Shown piece after piece: positions 20,727 through 31,470 of a stretch of 64,000 bases of DNA. Position 1 is the first letter of the stretch. Every line of letters starts with the position of its first letter. Below the pieces are notes generated by a model that worked only from the letters and a program-made list of their open reading frames with translations, was not told the DNA's origin and made no database searches. This DNA is from Candidatus Accumulibacter similis (GTDB lineage: Bacteria > Pseudomonadota > Gammaproteobacteria > Burkholderiales > Rhodocyclaceae): contig CP054595.1 of NCBI GenBank assembly GCA_013347225.1, positions 2,910,415 through 2,974,414 of the forward strand, in the 5' to 3' direction. A program made the position numbers and the translations under genes.

Positions 20727-21358
20727 ACCACGAACAGGCCCGGTGGCGCGGCCGTTTCATCACCTGCGAGGGCATCGACGGCGCTGGCAAGAGCAGCCAC
20801 ATCGCGGGCATTGGCGAGTTTCTGCGCCGACGCGGACTGGCTGTCGTCAGCACCCGGGAACCGGGGGGCACACCGCTCGGTGAGAAGCTGCGTACGTTGC
20901 TCCTGAACGAAGCCATGCATCTTGAGACCGAGGCGCTGCTGATGTTCGCTGCCCGCCGCGAGCACATCGCACGTGTCATCGAGCCCGCACTGGCGCGCGG
21001 CGACTGGGTGGTCTGCGACCGCTTCAGCGACGCAACCTACGCCTACCAGAGCGGTGGCCGCGGCCTCGACCCGGCAAAGTTCGCGCAACTCGAGAGCTGG
21101 GTGCACCCCCTGCTGCAACCCGACCTGAGCCTGCTCTTCGATCTGCCGGCCGCGGTGGCTGCCGGGCGCATTGCTGGCCAGGCGCGCGCGCGCGATCGCT
21201 TCGAGCAGGAGCGCCTCGATTTTCACGAGCGGGTCCGACGCGCCTACCTCGAGCGGGCGCGGTCGGCGCCGCAGCGAATCACGGTCATCGACGCCGATCA
21301 ATCCCCGGAGACAGTTTCCAGACAGCTCCAAGAAGCCGTTGCAAGGCTCTGTTCATGA
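20723..21358 (+). CDS. tmk: Thymidylate kinase
   Basis: A 211-residue dTMP kinase producing dTDP for DNA synthesis. It shows the P-loop [13 protein letters not shown] (residues 13-25), the DR(F/Y) motif [19 protein letters not shown] (near 95), and a lid region [11 protein letters not shown] (near 150). The only in-frame start is TTG at 20723, which overlaps the mltG stop and has GAGAGGTGG upstream. An ATGA overlap at 21355-21358 couples it to holB. Confidence 0.93.
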   Translation: MNHEQARWRGRFITCEGIDGAGKSSHIAGIGEFLRRRGLAVVSTREPGGTPLGEKLRTLLLNEAMHLETEALLMFAARREHIARVIEPALARGDWVVCDRFSDATYAYQSGGRGLDPAKFAQLESWVHPLLQPDLSLLFDLPAAVAAGRIAGQARARDRFEQERLDFHERVRRAYLERARSAPQRITVIDADQSPETVSRQLQEAVARLCS

Positions 21359-22395
21359 AGACTATTGAGCTGCACGACACGGTCTGGCAGCAACTCCTGG
21401 CGCAGCGCACACGGCTGCCACACGCGCTCCTGCTGTGTGGCCAGCAGGGGATCGGGAAGTTCGACCTAGCGCTCGCCTTTGCCGCTTCCCTGCTTTGCGA
21501 GATGCCCCGGGATGCGGGCGAGGCTTGCGGTCAGTGCATCGCCTGTGGCTGGCTGAGGCAAGGGAACCACCCCGACCTGCGCCTGCTGCAACCGCAGTCT
21601 CTCGCCTCCACGGCCGGTGATGCCGGCGATGGAGACGACCCGGCAGGAACGAAAAAGCCGAGCCAGCAGGTCACCATCGACCAGGTACGGGCACTCGACG
21701 ACTTCCTGCGCGTCGGCACCCACCGTCACGGCGCGCGCGTCGTCCTCCTCAACCCGGCCGAGGCGATGAATCGCGCAACGGCGAACGCTCTTCTCAAGTC
21801 ACTTGAAGAGCCAATCGTAGGTACATTGTTCCTATTGGTTTCAAGTGATCCACATCGCTTGCTGCCGACGATTCGGAGTCGCTGCCAGACGGTCAGCGTG
21901 CCGCTGCCGCCGCGAGCAATCGCCACCACCTGGCTGCACGACGCGGGCGTCGCCGAGCCTGACGACTGGTTGGCCCTGGCTGCTGGTGCGCCGCTTCTGG
22001 CGCTCGCCCTGAGCAGCAGTGGCGAGCGGACCTTGCTCGAAGCGCTCCTGGCCGAGGTGAGCGGTGGCGGTGGCGTTGATCCGCTTGCATCCGCAGCCGC
22101 TCTCGAGCGGGTCGTCAAGGCCGAGAAGCGGCCGGCACCTCTGAAGAGACTGCTCGAGTGGGCACAGAAGTGGCTGTTCGACCTGCATCTGGCGGCGGAG
22201 GCTCTCCCACCGCGCTACTTCCTTCGCCAGGCGTTGCTGCTGCGGGAACTCGCGAAAGGGACCGACAGCCGCAGGATCTTGGCATTCAGCCGAATGGCGC
22301 TACAATACAAGGCCCAGTGTGAGCAGCCCTTGAACAGCCGTTTGTTTCTGGAGGACTTCTTCCTCGGCTACGCGCGGGTTTTCCGGAGCACCTGA
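21355..22395 (+). CDS. holB: DNA polymerase III subunit delta'
   Basis: A 346-residue clamp-loader subunit. The AAA+ fold shows a degenerate P-loop [18 protein letters not shown] (near residue 25), a zinc module with C-x8-C-x2-C-x2-C spacing ([19 protein letters not shown]), and the [15 protein letters not shown] sensor region (near 140). Delta' helps open and load the beta sliding clamp. An acidic, Gly-rich insertion near residues 85-100 ([18 protein letters not shown]) precedes the [10 protein letters not shown] helix; insertions here occur in other betaproteobacterial HolB proteins. Confidence 0.92.
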   Translation: MKTIELHDTVWQQLLAQRTRLPHALLLCGQQGIGKFDLALAFAASLLCEMPRDAGEACGQCIACGWLRQGNHPDLRLLQPQSLASTAGDAGDGDDPAGTKKPSQQVTIDQVRALDDFLRVGTHRHGARVVLLNPAEAMNRATANALLKSLEEPIVGTLFLLVSSDPHRLLPTIRSRCQTVSVPLPPRAIATTWLHDAGVAEPDDWLALAAGAPLLALALSSSGERTLLEALLAEVSGGGGVDPLASAAALERVVKAEKRPAPLKRLLEWAQKWLFDLHLAAEALPPRYFLRQALLLRELAKGTDSRRILAFSRMALQYKAQCEQPLNSRLFLEDFFLGYARVFRST

Positions 22396-22558
22396 GGGCA
22401 GGGGAGGTGCGCGGCGGCAGGGCGTGCACACTGCCCCGGCTACCGGTTGTCGCTGGTACGGCGGCGTGACTTCCCATTTTGGGTGATGAACGAGTGAGGT
22501 ATCAGCGAGTGAGCAACGGCCTTCGCTCAATTGGGCGATCGATCGGTTCCGATTGAAG

Positions 22559-22939
22559 ATGGCAGAGACAGACATCGGCAAGCCAGCGCCGGCGGCGCCA
22601 CCGCGCCCGAGCGTGCTGTCGCTGAACATAAACTCGAAATCGGCCCTTTATGCTGCGTACATGCCACTGCTGCGCCACGGCGGAATCTTGATTCCGACCA
22701 CCCGCAACTACTCGATCGGCGACGATGTCTTCATGCTGTTGTCGCTGATGGATGATCCCGCCAAGCTGCCGATAGCCGGTACGGTGGTTTGGATCACTCC
22801 GGCAGGTGCCCAGAACAGCAAGGCGCAGGGAATCGGCGTGCAGTTCAAGAATGACGAGAGCGGCGCCGAAGCGCGCCGGCGCATCGAGAGTCTGCTCGGT
22901 GGCGTCATGCAATCCGGCCGTCCAACGCATACCATCTGA
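22559..22939 (+). CDS. Type IV pilus-type PilZ domain protein
   Basis: A 126-residue single PilZ-domain protein of the kind found between holB and tatD in many proteobacteria. Family segments are SLNINSKSALYAAYMPLLRHGGILIPT and GTVVWITPAGAQNSKAQGIGVQF. The canonical c-di-GMP motif RxxxR is absent from the N-terminal region, as in PilZ proper, so it probably does not bind c-di-GMP and instead aids type IV pilus assembly (family knowledge). The ATG at 22559 is preceded by a weak site; a TTG two codons earlier is possible. The tatD gene follows after ten bases. Confidence 0.82.
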   Translation: MAETDIGKPAPAAPPRPSVLSLNINSKSALYAAYMPLLRHGGILIPTTRNYSIGDDVFMLLSLMDDPAKLPIAGTVVWITPAGAQNSKAQGIGVQFKNDESGAEARRRIESLLGGVMQSGRPTHTI

Positions 22940-22949
22940 TGGCGGCCTG

Positions 22950-23732
22950 ATGCTGGTTGACTCGCATTGCCATCTCGATTTTCCGCAGCTTGCCGACGGT
23001 ATCGGGCAGATCATCGCCCTGATGCGGACCAATGACGTCGGCTGCGCGCTGTGTATCGGAGTCACCCTGGAAGGCCTGCCCGGGGTTCTGCAACTCGCCG
23101 AAACCTGGCCGATGCTGCTGGCAACGGTCGGCGTGCATCCGGAGGAAACGGGGGTTCGCGAGCCAACGGTCGAGGACCTGGTGGACCTCGCCGCACACCC
23201 GCGAGTGGTGGCGATCGGCGAGACCGGACTCGACTATTACTGGCACAAGGATTCTCCGGAGTGGCAGCGTGAGCGTTTTCGTACGCACATCCGGGCTGCC
23301 CGTGCAACGCGCAGGCCACTGGTGATCCACAGCCGCGAGGCGGCCGCCGACACGCTGCGGCTGATGGTGGAGGAGGGTGCCGCGGAAGTTGGCGGAGTCA
23401 TGCACTGTTTCACCGAAAGCTGGCCGGTTGCCAAGTCGGCACTCGACCTCGGCTTCCATATTTCGCTCTCCGGCATCGTCACGTTCAAGAAGGCGCTGAC
23501 GGTCAGGGAGGTCGCCGGGCGCGTGCCGCTGGATCGTTTGCTGATCGAGACCGACTCACCCTATCTGGCGCCGGTACCTTACCGTGGCAGGATCAATCAG
23601 CCTGCCTACGTCCGCCATGTCGCAGAAGAGGTCGCGCGCCTGCGCGGCCTCAGCTACCAGCAGGTCGCCGACGCCACGACGGCCAATTTCTTCAATCTCT
23701 TTCCTGAAGCCCGCACGAAGGTTGCCCAATGA
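22950..23732 (+). CDS. TatD family metal-dependent hydrolase
   Basis: A 260-residue TatD-type amidohydrolase-fold nuclease. Metal ligands are visible: DSHCHLDFP (residues 4-12), GETGLDYYW (near 90), VIHSREA (near 126), MHCFTES (near 150) and ETDSPYLAP (near 200). TatD enzymes have 3'-5' exonuclease activity on DNA and RNA and are linked to DNA repair and RNA quality control. The start at ATG 22950 sits inside TGATG. The stop overlaps the downstream ankyrin gene by four bases (ATGA). Confidence 0.92.
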   Translation: MLVDSHCHLDFPQLADGIGQIIALMRTNDVGCALCIGVTLEGLPGVLQLAETWPMLLATVGVHPEETGVREPTVEDLVDLAAHPRVVAIGETGLDYYWHKDSPEWQRERFRTHIRAARATRRPLVIHSREAAADTLRLMVEEGAAEVGGVMHCFTESWPVAKSALDLGFHISLSGIVTFKKALTVREVAGRVPLDRLLIETDSPYLAPVPYRGRINQPAYVRHVAEEVARLRGLSYQQVADATTANFFNLFPEARTKVAQ

Positions 23733-24385
23733 AAATCCTTGCCCTGTTGTTCGCCTTGTGGATCCCGACGATGGCCGCGGCCGGTGCCTACGAAGACATG
23801 GAGGAGGCCCTGATTTCCGGCAATACGGCTTGGGCCATCCAGTTGATCAACCGCGGCATGGACGTGAATTCGGTCGATGCCGCCGGCAACACGCTGCTGA
23901 TGCAGTGCGTCCAGCGCGAGAACTTGAACTTCCTCGACTATCTCGTGCAAAAGAGGGCACGGCTGAACACGCGCAACCGCAATGGTGAGACCGCCCTCAG
24001 CCTGGCCGCATACAAGGGCCTGCTGCCTTTCGTCAAGCGTCTCGTCGAGGCGGGTGCCGATGTCAACCTCTACGGCTGGTCGCCACTGGTCTACGCGGCG
24101 TTCGGCGGCCGTACGGCAGTCGTCGAATACCTTCTGACCAAGGGCGCTGAAGTCAACGCGACGACCCCGAACGGCTCAACGGCGCTGTTGTTCGCCGCGC
24201 GCTTCGGACACCTCGAAGTCGTTGAACTCCTGCTGCGCAACAAGGCCGATGCAAACTTGGCCAATGACCGCGGGGCAACGCCAATCGACTGGGCGCTGAA
24301 GTCCGACAACACCGACATCGCCGATCTGCTGCGCAAGGCTGGCGGCCGCGCCGGCACGCCGTCGGCAGACGCAGCTTCAAAGTGA
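23729..24385 (+). CDS. Exported ankyrin-repeat protein
   Basis: A 218-residue protein with a signal peptide (MKILALLFALWIPTMAAAG) followed by about five ankyrin repeats (residues 22-205). Repeat signatures include GNTLLMQCVQRENLNFLDYL, GETALSLAAYKGLLPFVKRL and GSTALLFAARFGHLEVVELL. Likely periplasmic, acting by protein contact; the partner is unknown. It is translationally coupled to tatD. Its last nine bases overlap the convergent exonuclease gene. Confidence 0.85.
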   Translation: MKILALLFALWIPTMAAAGAYEDMEEALISGNTAWAIQLINRGMDVNSVDAAGNTLLMQCVQRENLNFLDYLVQKRARLNTRNRNGETALSLAAYKGLLPFVKRLVEAGADVNLYGWSPLVYAAFGGRTAVVEYLLTKGAEVNATTPNGSTALLFAARFGHLEVVELLLRNKADANLANDRGATPIDWALKSDNTDIADLLRKAGGRAGTPSADAASK

Positions 24386-25828
24386 AAAAGCGTTCAGGGG
24401 GCGGACGACCACCTTGCCCGCGTTCAGGAAACGGCTGACGATCCGATAAACCTCGGGATCGAAGTCCTCCGGGCTGGGTCCGGCAGCAAGCAGCTCGTGC
24501 AGGTTCTCTTCGTTCTGCACCGTGCCGAGAAGCCGCCAGCGGTCGATCAGGTGGATGTCCTGGCGCATGCCGAAATCGTCGCGTTCGATCACCGCAACCG
24601 TGCCCCGGTAGGGCCAGCTCCTTATTCTCACGCGGGCGAGCGCGCTCAACAGGCGCGCGCCATGCTGCATTGCCAACTCCTTGCCGATGCAGGCGCCGCG
24701 ACAGTTCTTCTGCCGGTAGGCACTGCACGCAGCGACCGCCTGCTCGATGCCCAGGTGCTTGTGACAGAGCTGGTGCGCGTCGGCCAGAACGCGCAGCGAG
24801 CGCTGCGCCTCGCGGCGGTTCCTGTATATCCCGAAGAGATCGTCGGCGACGGCGAAGTCCAGATCCTCGGCAAAAACCAGCCGCGGTCTGTAGTCGCCGG
24901 GCGCGTGCGGCTGCAGTTGCCAGGAACAGAGCTCATCGACCGGCAGGCGCCCCGGTGTCGCCCCTTTCGCCGACGCCGACGGTGGCGCCGAGCGCTTGAA
25001 GCGCAGTTCGTGCAAACGGGCGCCCAGTTCGCCGGCCGCTTCGCGCCATTCTATTCGCCAAGTCTCGCGGCGAAGCGCCTTGTCCCGGCTGCCGGCAGCG
25101 AAGTGACCGAGCACCTCGCGCCGCAGGTTGCCGCTGCGACGCGTGAGCAGGAGGCCGCCGTCCTCGGCATAGAATGCGTAGGCGCCCGCTTCCTCGGGCA
25201 GTTCGTCGAGCGCGGCCGGGTCCAGTTGCGGCGGCAGTTCCGGACGGCCGAGGATCGCTCCGACTGCGTCGCGTATCGTCGCCGCCGGCAGGTGAAGGTG
25301 CCAGCACTGCCAGAGGCGCCAGAGCAGGCGGGCATCGGCCAGCGCCCGATGACGCCCGTCGGCGGCAGTCAAACCATGCCGCGCGACGAGGGCATCGAGG
25401 TTGTGCCGGTGATGCTCGGGGTACAGCTTGCGCGACAGCTTGACGGTGCACAGGCTGGGCAGACGAAAGTCGACCCCGAGCCGGCCAAACTCGCCCTTCA
25501 GGAAACCATAATCGAAGCGGGCGTTGTGCGCGACGAAGAGTTTCCCGCGCAGGCGATCGAGCAGTTCCTGGGCGATCTGGCGAAAGGTTGGCGCCGGGCG
25601 CAACATGGCTTCATTGATGCCGGTAAGGCTGGTGATGAACGGGGACAGCGGCATCTCCGGATTGACCAGGACGCTCCACTCGCGAACACCATTCGAATCG
25701 ACCTCGACCAGGCCGACCTCGATGATTCTATCGTTGGCGAAATTTGCGCCGCTCGTCTCGAGATCGACGAAAACCATTGGCTCCGTCGCGAGAAGACAGG
25801 AGTTGTCGGCCGGGATCAAAGGGGCCAC
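24377..25828 (-). CDS. DnaQ-type exonuclease fused to a GIY-YIG-like domain
   Basis: A 483-residue two-domain protein. The N-terminus is a DEDD 3'-5' exonuclease like the Pol III epsilon subunit: FVDLETSGANF (near residue 20), LFVAHNARFDYGFLKGEF (near 95) and the HRALADARLLWRLW motif (near 160) with the DEDDh His. Residues about 210-300 (ELPEEAGAYAFYAEDGGLLLTR) match the start of a UvrC-like GIY-YIG domain with altered key residues. The C-terminal third has a Cys-rich HKHLGIEQAVAACSAYRQKN segment as in Cho-type proteins. This architecture is known in proteobacteria and is presumed to act in DNA repair. The start is a GTG overlapping the TGA of the upstream gene. Confidence 0.82.
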   Translation of the reverse strand: MAPLIPADNSCLLATEPMVFVDLETSGANFANDRIIEVGLVEVDSNGVREWSVLVNPEMPLSPFITSLTGINEAMLRPAPTFRQIAQELLDRLRGKLFVAHNARFDYGFLKGEFGRLGVDFRLPSLCTVKLSRKLYPEHHRHNLDALVARHGLTAADGRHRALADARLLWRLWQCWHLHLPAATIRDAVGAILGRPELPPQLDPAALDELPEEAGAYAFYAEDGGLLLTRRSGNLRREVLGHFAAGSRDKALRRETWRIEWREAAGELGARLHELRFKRSAPPSASAKGATPGRLPVDELCSWQLQPHAPGDYRPRLVFAEDLDFAVADDLFGIYRNRREAQRSLRVLADAHQLCHKHLGIEQAVAACSAYRQKNCRGACIGKELAMQHGARLLSALARVRIRSWPYRGTVAVIERDDFGMRQDIHLIDRWRLLGTVQNEENLHELLAAGPSPEDFDPEVYRIVSRFLNAGKVVVRPLNAFSL

Positions 25829-26713
25829 TCAGCGCTGGCTGCGGCAGGCGACCGCGGCAATGGCGTCGGCGAAGACATCGGTCAGGGCGAGCGGGAAATC
25901 GTGCGCCATTCCCTCGATGACGCGCAACTCGGCACCAGGAATGTGTGCTGCCACGTCCTCACCGCAGGCAAGCGGGATCAGCGGGTCGTCAGCACCGTGC
26001 AGGACGAGCGCCGGGATCGTGATCGTCGCCAGAAGCGCGCGGCGGTCGCCGCTGGCAAGAAAGGCCGCCAGCTGCCGGGTGACGCCGCGCGGATGAAAGC
26101 TGCGCTCGTGCTCTTCGACAAACTGATTGCGCAGGCGATTGGGGCAAGTCGGATACTCCGGGCTGGCAACCGCCAGTTGGCGCCTGATCGCATCCTCGAT
26201 CAGGCTTTCCCTGTCACGCGTCGCAGGCAGTGGTGCGAGGAGTGCCTGCGCAGCCCCTGAACTGGGCGGTGGCAGGTCCGGATGGCTGCTGGTCGACATG
26301 ATGCTGGTCAGCGACAGGCTGCGCTCCGGGTAGCGGGCCGCGACGATCTGCGCGATCGCACCACCCATCGACGCGCCGACCACGTGCGCTGCCTTGATTC
26401 CCAGGGCGTCGAGCAGGCCGATGCAGTCTGCCGCCATGTCCTCGAGCGAATAGGGCGCGTCCGGTGGCACGCCGCTGCGCAACGCTCGGCCAATGTCCGG
26501 AACTCCTGCCTCGTCAAGCTTGCTCGAAAGGCCGCAGTCGCGGTTGTCGAAACGGAGCACGCGAAAACCGCGGTCAACCAGTGCATCACAGAGTTCGATG
26601 TTCCAGCGGTTGAGTTGGGCACCCAGTCCCATGATCAGCAGGATCACCGGGGCGGCATCGCTGCCGAAGGATTCGTACTCGATCTGCAGCTTGTTGGCAG
26701 TCACTGTGGGCAT
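25829..26713 (-). CDS. Alpha/beta hydrolase
   Basis: A 294-residue alpha/beta hydrolase. The oxyanion region is ILLIMGLGAQLNRWN (near residue 27), the nucleophile elbow is VVGASMGGAIAQIVAARYPE (near 110), and the likely acid and His are in ALVLHGADDPLIPLACG and GMAHDFPLALTD near the C-terminus. Substrate unknown; the family includes esterases and epoxide-hydrolase-like enzymes. I chose the ATG at 26713 with GGGGA eight bases upstream; a TTG at 26743 is an alternative. The stop abuts the exonuclease start (TGAGTG). Confidence 0.82.
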   Translation of the reverse strand: MPTVTANKLQIEYESFGSDAAPVILLIMGLGAQLNRWNIELCDALVDRGFRVLRFDNRDCGLSSKLDEAGVPDIGRALRSGVPPDAPYSLEDMAADCIGLLDALGIKAAHVVGASMGGAIAQIVAARYPERSLSLTSIMSTSSHPDLPPPSSGAAQALLAPLPATRDRESLIEDAIRRQLAVASPEYPTCPNRLRNQFVEEHERSFHPRGVTRQLAAFLASGDRRALLATITIPALVLHGADDPLIPLACGEDVAAHIPGAELRVIEGMAHDFPLALTDVFADAIAAVACRSQR

Positions 26714-27128
26714 GGCAAGAGTCCCCGCAAGCGGGTCTGGCAAGAAAGTCGATGGAAGGCGAATCTACCACTGATTCGAACGGAAGCGAACCGGACGGCC
26801 GGCGACGCAGCAGCAAGTGCCGGCTGACCACGGGACGACGGTGTCGCACGAGTCGCTGCCGACTGCGCAAGGAACGCGACGCAACCGGCGAACCCGCCAG
26901 CGAATGCGAAGCTGTCAGTGATTGCGTATAATTTGTATTATGTCAACTCCATCCATCAGGGCACTGGCGGCGGATCTCGCTACTTGCTGCGTTTGGGCCG
27001 GCTGCTCCACCGTTGTCCAACTTACTTGGCGCCGGGTGTCGTTGTGGCCGCCTTGTGTCCGCGGTGCGCCTTCCTGCCGGACGCCCGACTGCCGTTGGGC
27101 GTCCCACCGTGGCAAGCTGCAGTTGGTC
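26714..27128. other. 415-base intergenic region with an AT-rich palindrome
   Basis: No convincing gene in six frames. The only structured element I see is the short inverted repeat ATAAT-TTGT-ATTAT at 26928-26941, containing a perfect TATAAT and followed by TGTCAA (TTGACA on the minus strand). It is sharply AT-rich against its surroundings. It could be part of the alpha/beta hydrolase promoter, which lies about 200 bases downstream on the minus strand, but -35/-10 spacing is not right for a standard sigma-70 promoter. Confidence 0.4.
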
Positions 27129-29108
<1,980 letters not shown>

Positions 29109-29124
29109 GCCCCCTCCTCTCCCT

Positions 29125-29535
29125 TCAGCCCGGCAGCTCGGCCCGCAGGGTCTCGGGAATTGGTACCGATTTGCCGCTCGCGACATCCATCCAGACGATC
29201 TTCGAATCACCGGTGGCGTAGATGGTCGACGATCCCTGCAGGCTGATCTCGTAGTGCGTTGGCACGCTGCTGCGACCCGGATGCCCGCAGTACATCCTCA
29301 CCTCGACCACGCCGGGATAGTTCAGCGGCACCAGGAAGGTGCAACCGGCGTTGATGATCACGGGTGCCGAGCCCTGCGGCATGACCCGGAAGCCAAGCCG
29401 CTCGAGGAACTCGACGCGGGCCTGCTCCATGTAGCGAAAATAGATCGTGTTGTTGACGTGCCCGTAGGCATCCATGTCGCCCCACCGGATGGGGATCAGG
29501 CACGTCTGGACGAGCTTTCTCTGACTCTGCATCAT
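29125..29535 (-). CDS. 4HBT-type acyl-CoA thioesterase
   Basis: A 136-residue hot-dog-fold thioesterase. The catalytic region is [20 protein letters not shown] (residues 18-37), with the Asp/His/Asn arrangement of 4-hydroxybenzoyl-CoA thioesterase-like enzymes, followed by the [11 protein letters not shown] helix. It hydrolyses acyl-CoA thioesters; chain-length preference cannot be read from sequence. It lies between an acyl-CoA dehydrogenase and acetoacetyl-CoA synthetase on the minus strand, consistent with fatty-acid or PHB-related carbon handling. Confidence 0.85.
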   Translation of the reverse strand: MMQSQRKLVQTCLIPIRWGDMDAYGHVNNTIYFRYMEQARVEFLERLGFRVMPQGSAPVIINAGCTFLVPLNYPGVVEVRMYCGHPGRSSVPTHYEISLQGSSTIYATGDSKIVWMDVASGKSVPIPETLRAELPG

Positions 29536-29621
29536 TGGTTCTCCAGGGTTCCGATGGCCTGGCCGGTGGCTGGCCGCTCACCGGCTAGGCGACTGGCTGC
29601 GCCCCCGTGCTGCGCAACCTG

Positions 29622-31415
29622 TCAGAACATGTCTTCCGGCAGCGTCAGCACGCCGGCGGCACCATCAGTAATGCTGCTGGCCAGAGCGGCGGCCTGCGAC
29701 AGAACGTGGTCGGCATAGAAGCGGGCGGTGCCGATTTTCGCCGGGTAGAACGGATCGGCATCACCGGCGTCGATCTTCGCTTGCGCGACCAGCGCGGCAC
29801 GCGCCATCTGCCAGCCCCCGGCAACGACACCAAACAGCATCAGGAAAGGCACCGCACCGGCAGACGCGGCGCGGACATCGTTGCCGAAGTTGGCGACGAG
29901 CCATTCGCCCGCGTTGGCGAGGGCATCGATCGCCTCCGACAAACGCCGCTGCAGCGCAACGAAGTCGTCACCCGAGCGTCCGCCGAGTTCGCCGGCAACG
30001 CCACGCATCAGCCCGATGACCGCTTGCAGCGTCGCACCGCCCTCACGCGCCATCTTGCGGCCAATGAGGTCGTTCGCCTGGATGCCGGTAGTGCCCTCGT
30101 AGATCGTCGAAATCTGCGCGTCGCGCAGGTGCTGCGCGGCGCCGGTCTCCTCGACATAGCCCATGCCACCGTGTACCTGGATGCCGATCGAAGCCATGCT
30201 GACCCCGGATTCGGTACTCCAGCCCTTTACAACCGGGATCATCAGGTCGACGAAAGCCTGGTTGCGCTTGCGCTCACCGGCATCCGGATGGTGTACGGCG
30301 GCGTCGTGCGCTGCCGCCACCACATAGGCAAGTGCGCGCGTCGCCTCGGCACGCGATTTCATGGTCATCAACATGCGGCGGACATCAGGATGCCGGATGA
30401 TCGGCACTTTCGCTCCGCCACGGACACCGATGTCGGTGCACTGGATGCGATCGCGAGCGTAATCGCGTGCACGCTGGTAGGCTCGTTCGCAAGCGGCAAC
30501 ACCTTCGAGGCCGACGCCGAAGCGTGCGGCATTCATCATGATGAACATGTACTCGAGACCGCGATTCTCCTCCCCGACCAGATGGCCCACGGCGCCCGCA
30601 TGGTCGCCAAAGGCCATGATCGCCGTCGGGCTGGCATGGATCCCGAGCTTGTGCTCGATCGATACGCAATACGCATCGTTGCGCCCGCCCAGGCTGCCGT
30701 CCTCGTTGACCATGAACTTCGGCACGACGAACAGCGATATCCCCTTCACCCCTTCCGGAGCGGTCGGTGTCCGCGCCAGTACGAGATGGATGATGTTCTC
30801 CGCCATGTCGTGCTCGCCGTAGGTGATGAAGATCTTCTGCCCGAAGATGCGGTAGCTGCCGTCGGCCTGCGGTTCGGCTCGCGTGCGGACGGCAGCGAGG
30901 TCGGAACCGGCATTGGGCTCGGTCAGGTTCATCGTCCCGGTCCAGACGCCGCTGACCATCTTCTCGACGTAGGTTTGCTTCAGTTCGTCGCTGCCGGAAA
31001 GGACCAGAGCCTCGATCGCCCCGCTGGTCAGCAACGGACACAGGGAAAAGGAGTGATTGGCCGATTTCCACATCTCGCCGACGGCGGCGGCGACGACCTT
31101 GGGCAGCCCCTGCCCTCCCCACTCGGGCTCGCTGCCAAGTGCCGTCCAGCCGCTCTCGGCGAACAGTTTGTAGGCCTCCTTGAAGCCGGCCGGCATCGTC
31201 ACCGTCTTGTCGTGCCAGCGTGCGCCTTCCTGGTCTCCGGACCAGTTCAGCGGCGACAGAACCTCCTCGGCAAAACGCGCTGCTTCCTCGAGGACCGCGT
31301 CGACAAGGTCTGGAGTCGCTTCCTCACATCCGGGTAGCTGCGCCACCTGTTCGAGTCCGGCGAGTTCCCTGAGGACGAACTGCATGTCGCGTATCGGGGC
31401 AATGTATTCACTCAT
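29622..31415 (-). CDS. Acyl-CoA dehydrogenase with C-terminal extension
   Basis: A 597-residue acyl-CoA dehydrogenase of the long bacterial type, longer than the usual 380 residues because of an acetyltransferase-like C-terminal extension. FAD/substrate segments include MNLTEPNAGSDLAAVRTRAE (near residue 155), IFGQKIFITYGEHDM (near 195) and GGMGYVEETGAAQHLRDAQI followed by YEGTTGIQANDLIGRK (near 415-445). It introduces a trans-2 double bond into acyl-CoA and passes electrons to ETF, whose genes lie upstream on the same strand. The start at 31415 follows AGGAGAAGC. Confidence 0.9.
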   Translation of the reverse strand: MSEYIAPIRDMQFVLRELAGLEQVAQLPGCEEATPDLVDAVLEEAARFAEEVLSPLNWSGDQEGARWHDKTVTMPAGFKEAYKLFAESGWTALGSEPEWGGQGLPKVVAAAVGEMWKSANHSFSLCPLLTSGAIEALVLSGSDELKQTYVEKMVSGVWTGTMNLTEPNAGSDLAAVRTRAEPQADGSYRIFGQKIFITYGEHDMAENIIHLVLARTPTAPEGVKGISLFVVPKFMVNEDGSLGGRNDAYCVSIEHKLGIHASPTAIMAFGDHAGAVGHLVGEENRGLEYMFIMMNAARFGVGLEGVAACERAYQRARDYARDRIQCTDIGVRGGAKVPIIRHPDVRRMLMTMKSRAEATRALAYVVAAAHDAAVHHPDAGERKRNQAFVDLMIPVVKGWSTESGVSMASIGIQVHGGMGYVEETGAAQHLRDAQISTIYEGTTGIQANDLIGRKMAREGGATLQAVIGLMRGVAGELGGRSGDDFVALQRRLSEAIDALANAGEWLVANFGNDVRAASAGAVPFLMLFGVVAGGWQMARAALVAQAKIDAGDADPFYPAKIGTARFYADHVLSQAAALASSITDGAAGVLTLPEDMF

Positions 31416-31470
31416 GTGCTTCTCCTTTCATGGCTGTTTCTGGGGTATCTGTCGTGGCGGTTTGAGGTAT